Assembly (NCBI RefSeq): GCF_003576525.1
Contig: NZ_QWUA01000008.1
Span: forward strand, 34,154 to 98,153
Reading direction: 5' to 3'
DNA length: 64,000 bases
DNA from: Rummeliibacillus sp. POC4
GTDB lineage: Bacteria > Bacillota > Bacilli > Bacillales_A > Planococcaceae
The position numbers and the translations under genes are program-made. Below the pieces are notes generated by a model. That model did not search any database. It was not told where the DNA came from and was given only the letters and a program-made list of their open reading frames with translations. Positions 59,807-64,000 of this stretch are shown here, in pieces (within the stretch, counting starts at the first letter, position 1; every line of letters starts with the position of its first letter).

Positions 59807-61105
59807 ATGTCCAAATATACAGATTATAATTTCCAACCATTTTTAAGAAATGCTATCCAAAAATTAGGCTTTACAGAGCCAACCCCGATTCAAAAAGAAA
59901 TGATTCCACTTATCTTAAAAGGTAAAAGTGCAATCGGACAAGCGCATACAGGAACAGGGAAGACGCACAGCTTTTTAATCCCCATAGTAGAACGTATCCG
60001 TCAAGATAAACAAGAAGTACAAGCTGTAATTGCAGCTCCAACTCGTGAATTAGCTACTCAAATAAATGTAGAACTTCACAAACTTATTGATGAGACTGAT
60101 ATTCAAGCAAAATTATTTATCGGTGGTACTGATAAACAACGATCAATTGACAAGCTAAAAACGCAACCACAAATTGTTGTAGGTACACCAGGAAGAATTC
60201 GTGATTTAGTGAACGAAAAAGCGTTGTTAGTTCATACTGCTTCAATTCTTGTGATTGATGAAGCGGACCTTGCCTTTGATTTGGGCTTTATCGAAGACAT
60301 TGATATTTTTGCATCACAAATGCCAGATAACCTAGAAATGTATGTTTTCTCAGCAACAGTTCCAGAAAGTTTACAACCATTTTTGAAAAAATATATGGCA
60401 TCGCCAATCTATGTTCAAATGGATGACAAAAAACCTGTAGCAGAAAATTTAGATTTCTACCTTATTCCGACACGTAGTAAATCGAAGAACAGCAAGCTAT
60501 TAGAGGTAATGGGTGCGATTAATCCGTATTTGGCGATTATCTTTACTAATACACGTAAACAAGCTGAACATGTTGCTGATTTTCTTTCAAATAACGGCTA
60601 TCGTGTAGGGCGTATTCATGGAGACCTTACTCCTCGCGACCGTAAAAAGATGATGAAACAAATCCGCGATCTTGAATTCCAATATATCGTTGCAACAGAT
60701 TTAGCTGCTCGTGGTATTGATATTCCAGGTGTTAGTCATGTCATCAATTACGAATTACCAACAGATTTAGAATTCTTTATCCATCGTGTTGGACGTACAG
60801 CCCGTGCAGGTAACAAAGGACTAGCTATTACAATTTTTGAACCATCTGATGAAGATGCTATTGCTCGAGTAGAAAATATGGGTATTCCATTCCAAGCAAA
60901 AGACATTAAAAATGGCGAGATTATTGAAATGAAAACCCGTCATGCACGTGAAAAACGTGAGAAAAAATCAGATGAAATCGATCGTATTGCAAAATCTAAA
61001 GTACGTAAACCTAAAAAGGTAAAACCTGGTTATAAACGCAATATGCGTTGGGAAATGGAAGAGATTAAGAAGAAAGAACGTAAAAAACGTCGCCGCCAAC
61101 GCTAA
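59807..61105 (+). CDS. cshB: DEAD-box RNA helicase CshB-like
   Basis: A 432-residue DEAD-box helicase: Q motif (PTPIQKEMIP), motif I AHTGTGKT, PTRELA, motif II DEAD in VIDEADLAFD, SAT, ATDLAARGID and HRVGRTARAG, with a very basic C-terminal tail. CshB acts in cold adaptation and RNA folding in B. subtilis, where it also neighbours yqfQ and nfo. Confidence 0.95.
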   Translation: MSKYTDYNFQPFLRNAIQKLGFTEPTPIQKEMIPLILKGKSAIGQAHTGTGKTHSFLIPIVERIRQDKQEVQAVIAAPTRELATQINVELHKLIDETDIQAKLFIGGTDKQRSIDKLKTQPQIVVGTPGRIRDLVNEKALLVHTASILVIDEADLAFDLGFIEDIDIFASQMPDNLEMYVFSATVPESLQPFLKKYMASPIYVQMDDKKPVAENLDFYLIPTRSKSKNSKLLEVMGAINPYLAIIFTNTRKQAEHVADFLSNNGYRVGRIHGDLTPRDRKKMMKQIRDLEFQYIVATDLAARGIDIPGVSHVINYELPTDLEFFIHRVGRTARAGNKGLAITIFEPSDEDAIARVENMGIPFQAKDIKNGEIIEMKTRHAREKREKKSDEIDRIAKSKVRKPKKVKPGYKRNMRWEMEEIKKKERKKRRRQR

Positions 61106-61120
61106 AAGGAGGACATTTCT

Positions 61121-62011
61121 ATGTTAATTGGTTCACATGTATCAATGAGTGGCAAAAAAATGCTACTCGCATCTAGCGAAGAAGCTGCTTCATATGGAGC
61201 ATCTACTTTCATGATTTATACAGGTGCACCGCAAAATACGCGCAGAAAACCGATTGAAGATTTAAATATCGAAGCCGGTTTAGCACATATGAAAGAACAC
61301 GGTCTGTCGAATATCGTTGTTCATGCACCTTATATTATCAATATTGCAAATACGACAAAGCCAGAAGTTTTTGCTCTTGGTGTTGAATTTTTACAAAAAG
61401 AAATTGAACGAACAGCCGCAATTGGTGCTACACAAATTGTATTGCACCCAGGTGCTCATGTTGGCGCAGGTGCTGATGTAGGTATAGCAAAAATCATCGA
61501 AGGTTTAAATGAAGTTCTTTCAACAGATTATCCTGTACAAATTGCATTAGAAACAATGGCAGGTAAAGGTTCAGAATGTGGCCGTACTTTTGAAGAACTA
61601 GCAAAAATCATTGATGGCGTTACTAATAATGAGCGCCTCTCTGTATGTTATGACACATGCCATACGCATGATGCAGGCTACGACATTATAAATGATTTTG
61701 ATGGTGTCCTAGACAATTTCGACAAAGTCATTGGTGTAGATCGCATCAAAGTACTACATATCAATGATAGTAAAAATGTATGTGGTGCTGCGAAAGACCG
61801 TCATGAGAACATCGGTTTTGGTCATATTGGCTTTGATGCACTTAATCGTATCGCACATCATGAAGCTTTCACAGGAATCCCTAAGATTCTTGAAACTCCA
61901 TGGGTTGGTACTGATTCAAAAAATAAAAAAGCTCCATATGCTTATGAAATCGAAATGTTCCGTTCAGAAAAATTTATGCCAGAAAAGATCGATGCATTAC
62001 GCGGAGAATAG
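61121..62011 (+). CDS. nfo: Endonuclease IV (AP endonuclease)
   Basis: A 296-residue TIM-barrel zinc enzyme of base-excision repair ([85 protein letters not shown]). It cleaves at abasic sites. AAAGGAGGA precedes the ATG, 15 bases after cshB, likely an operon. Confidence 0.98.
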   Translation: MLIGSHVSMSGKKMLLASSEEAASYGASTFMIYTGAPQNTRRKPIEDLNIEAGLAHMKEHGLSNIVVHAPYIINIANTTKPEVFALGVEFLQKEIERTAAIGATQIVLHPGAHVGAGADVGIAKIIEGLNEVLSTDYPVQIALETMAGKGSECGRTFEELAKIIDGVTNNERLSVCYDTCHTHDAGYDIINDFDGVLDNFDKVIGVDRIKVLHINDSKNVCGAAKDRHENIGFGHIGFDALNRIAHHEAFTGIPKILETPWVGTDSKNKKAPYAYEIEMFRSEKFMPEKIDALRGE

Positions 62012-62017
62012 CAAGCT

Positions 62018-62061
62018 AAAAACATCACTCTAATTATTTTTATTTGAGTGATGTTTTTTTA
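62018..62061 (+). terminator. Terminator of cshB-nfo
   Basis: Stem AAACATCACTC/GAGTGATGTTT followed by Ts. Confidence 0.92.
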
Positions 62062-62106
62062 TGTAAAAAGGTAATTGACAATTCAAATAATTGCTATACT
62101 TGGTTA

Positions 62107-62200
62107 CTATATAGCTAAAATTTTAAACACCTCTATTTCGGGCATGATGGCGGGACGAAAATGTCTTAAAAGGTATAAATATCTTTTAGGGCATTTTTAT
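62107..62200 (+). ncRNA. Candidate small RNA with own promoter and terminator
   Basis: TTGACA (62075-62080) and extended -10 TG-C-TATACT (62092-62100), spacing a short 14 bases, point to transcription from about 62107. A hairpin with T-run (AAATGTCTTAAAAG...CTTTTAGGGCATTT, 62158-62200) could end it. The product would be about 95 bases. A 29-codon frame (62144-62233) lacks a ribosome binding site and runs past the terminator. Confidence 0.3.
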
Positions 62201-62337
62201 TTTGTATTGAGGGGGCTTACTGCAGGTTAATTTATAGATGAAAAAGAAGAATGCTTCATATGAAGGACAAAATAACGCTTTTGTCGAAATAACTTCTAAA
62301 TAAGATCAGAGAATTTTAAGAATGGAGCATTTATAAT

Positions 62338-63921
62338 ATGAAACAACTTTGGTATGGTGGAACAATTTATACGATGGAAAAAGAAGAGGAAACAGTTGAA
62401 GCTGTTTTAGTAGAAGAGGATAAAATTATAGCTGTTGGATTATTCAAGGATTTGGTTAATCATTCAGATGAACAAATCGATTTAAAGGGTGCAACAATGT
62501 ATCCAGGCTTTGTAGATAGTCATCTCCATATGATTTTTCAAGGTGAAAAGATGGTCTGGTTGGATTTATCAAAAGCCACCTCTGCTGAAGAAATGCTTGA
62601 GATGGTGAAAGAGACATCAAAAAATACACCTAGTGACAAATGGTTATTTGCCGATGGGTGGAATGAAAATAGTTTTGCAATTAAACGTATCCCAACAAAG
62701 GATGAACTAGATTCAATTCGTAAAGAACCGATTCTTTTGAAAAGAGTTTGTCATCATGTGATCCTATGCAATACTCAGGCACTTGAAGCAGGTGGGATAT
62801 ATGAAAAAAGCCAATCACCATTAGGCGGAGAGATTGGAAGGGATACGGAGGGCAAACTAAATGGTTTGTTATATGATACCGCGGGTGATCTTGTTACTTC
62901 CGCTATTCCAAGAGAAGGTGAAGCATATATTGATATGTTATCAGATGAACTCAATCTTGCGGTCAACCAAATGTTGTCCCTTGGCTTAACAGGTGGTCAT
63001 ACGGAGGATATGCATTATTTTGGGGATTTTATCAATCCACTAACTGCTTTTCGTCGTGTCATTGGTGAAAAACATCATTTTAGAGTAAATCTGCTGCGAC
63101 ATAATGCTGTGTTTAAAGAAATGATGGCGGCGAACGTTGAATTTGATGAACCTTTTATCGAACCGGGTGCAATGAAAATCTTTACGGATGGATCTTTAGG
63201 TGGTTTTACAGCAGCACTTTCCAAACCGTATACGGATAATCCAGAAACTAAGGGACTACTTATTCATACAAATCAAGAACTAGATGAGCTAGTAAAAATG
63301 GCGCGGAAATATGGTGAGGCAATTGCTGTACATATGATTGGTGATGCAGGGGCGGAACAAATACTAAATGTCATCGAAAAATACCCTGCACCAAAAGGAA
63401 AAAGAGATCGTCTAATCCATGCTTCCTTATTACGTGGAGATTTAATAGAAAGAATTGCTAAGTTACCTATAGTGATAGATGCTCAACCGGCATTCGTTAC
63501 ATCTGATTTTCCTTGGATTATAGATCGTTTAGGGGAAGAACGCCTAAACTATGTTTACTCTTGGAAAACATTATTGAATGGCGGAATTATGTGCGCTGCT
63601 GGAACAGATGCACCGATTGAAGACATTAATCCGTTACTTACCATTTATGCAGCAGTAGAGCGTAAAAAGCCATATACAGAGGGAGAGGGTTATTTACCAG
63701 AACAAAAATTGACACGTTATGAAGCTGTTCGAATGTACACAGTAGGTAGCGCAGAAGCAATTTGTAAGGAACATGAACGTGGGCTTATAAAACCAGGTTA
63801 CGTTGCAGATTTTTCAATTTTTGATCGAGATTTATTTAAAGGAACATCAGAAGAGATGCTAGAAGCAAAAGTAGTAAAGACTGTCGTAGCTGGTAAAGTT
63901 GTATTTAGTCAAAAGAATTAG
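62338..63921 (+). CDS. YtcJ-like metal-dependent amidohydrolase
   Basis: A 527-residue Amidohydro_3 family protein. Metal motifs are VDSHLHM (near residue 62), the Lys in GAMKIFTDGSLGG, His in AVHMIGDAG and LIHASLL, and Asp in AGTDAPI. The N- and C-terminal parts form the usual beta-sandwich. Substrate unknown; annotated relatives range from amidases to N-acyl hydrolases. Alone in its unit, with a weak ribosome binding site before the ATG (GGAGCATTTATA). Confidence 0.9.
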   Translation: MKQLWYGGTIYTMEKEEETVEAVLVEEDKIIAVGLFKDLVNHSDEQIDLKGATMYPGFVDSHLHMIFQGEKMVWLDLSKATSAEEMLEMVKETSKNTPSDKWLFADGWNENSFAIKRIPTKDELDSIRKEPILLKRVCHHVILCNTQALEAGGIYEKSQSPLGGEIGRDTEGKLNGLLYDTAGDLVTSAIPREGEAYIDMLSDELNLAVNQMLSLGLTGGHTEDMHYFGDFINPLTAFRRVIGEKHHFRVNLLRHNAVFKEMMAANVEFDEPFIEPGAMKIFTDGSLGGFTAALSKPYTDNPETKGLLIHTNQELDELVKMARKYGEAIAVHMIGDAGAEQILNVIEKYPAPKGKRDRLIHASLLRGDLIERIAKLPIVIDAQPAFVTSDFPWIIDRLGEERLNYVYSWKTLLNGGIMCAAGTDAPIEDINPLLTIYAAVERKKPYTEGEGYLPEQKLTRYEAVRMYTVGSAEAICKEHERGLIKPGYVADFSIFDRDLFKGTSEEMLEAKVVKTVVAGKVVFSQKN

Positions 63922-63951
63922 TAGATGCGTATTTTAGGAGGTAGTTATAAA

Positions 63952-64000
63952 TTGAATTTAATCTTATATACAGAACAATATAAACAGTTGATTGAAAATT
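63952..64000 (+). CDS. Start of unidentified gene, cut by window end
   Basis: AGGAGG (63936-63941) is followed by TTG at 63952 and an open frame beginning MNLILYTEQYKQLIEN to the window edge. Too short to identify. Confidence 0.5.
   Translation, partial: MNLILYTEQYKQLIEN

Noticed and set aside
62144..62233. 29-codon ORF (MMAGRKCLKRYKYLLG...)
   Set aside because: No ribosome binding site, and the frame runs across a terminator-like hairpin. Better explained by the RNA signals.

Overview
The window comes from the chromosome of a low-GC, endospore-forming member of the Bacillales. Spore genes (gpr, spoIIP, yqfC, yqfD, a yqfQ-like gene), CIRCE-controlled chaperones, a glycine T-box and strong AGGAGG ribosome binding sites all point there. 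Gene order from comEB to nfo follows the Bacillus subtilis comE-yqf-sigA neighbourhood. The single-chain GlyRS, which replaces the two-subunit enzyme of B. subtilis at this locus, and other deviations suggest the Planococcaceae side (Lysinibacillus/Solibacillus-like). That assignment is inference, since no 16S gene is present.

Layout. 1-2.9 kb: end of the competence operon (comEB, comEC). 2.9-8.6 kb: yqzM, holA, rpsT, gpr, spoIIP, lepA. 8.6-11.1 kb: a small accessory island between lepA and hemW. It holds a decayed HNH-like fragment, an SMI1/KNR4 gene, an ASCH-like gene and two small hypothetical genes. 11.2-20.5 kb: hemW, then the heat-shock group hrcA-grpE-dnaK (CIRCE) and dnaJ-prmA-rsmE-mtaB. 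The two parts are separated by a GC-rich structured repeat and a terminator. 20.6-24.9 kb: an amidase, deoC, rpsU and a membrane UbiB-like kinase. 24.9-34.9 kb: nfeD-floA, yqfC-yqfD-phoH, pgpH-ybeY-dgkA-cdd-era-recO.

35.0-46.5 kb is an accessory and metal-homeostasis block. It contains a zinc-efflux pair (czrA, czcD) with a matching operator. A Fur-boxed ferric-siderophore cluster follows (AraC regulator, lipoprotein, two permeases, esterase; no ATPase). Then come a methyltransferase, a DUF2268 metalloprotease, a Gly/Tyr-rich small protein and the feoA-feoB-FeoB-associated operon. 46.6-53.1 kb: T-box-controlled glyS on the minus strand, divergent ccpN-ppsR, and the macromolecular synthesis operon dnaG-sigA. 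53.1-64 kb: a membrane protein, acyl-CoA dehydrogenase, cccA, trmK-yqfO, ispH and the yqfQ-like gene on the minus strand, cshB-nfo, a possible small RNA, a YtcJ-like amidohydrolase and the start of one further gene.

No rRNA, tRNA, CRISPR array, intact insertion sequence or prophage was found. The least ordinary points are: comEC appears to lack a conventional start codon; nfeD carries an in-frame ATG-TAA at its best ribosome binding site; a terminator-like hairpin contains the yqfC Shine-Dalgarno sequence; and a repeat-containing, probably structured element separates dnaK from dnaJ.
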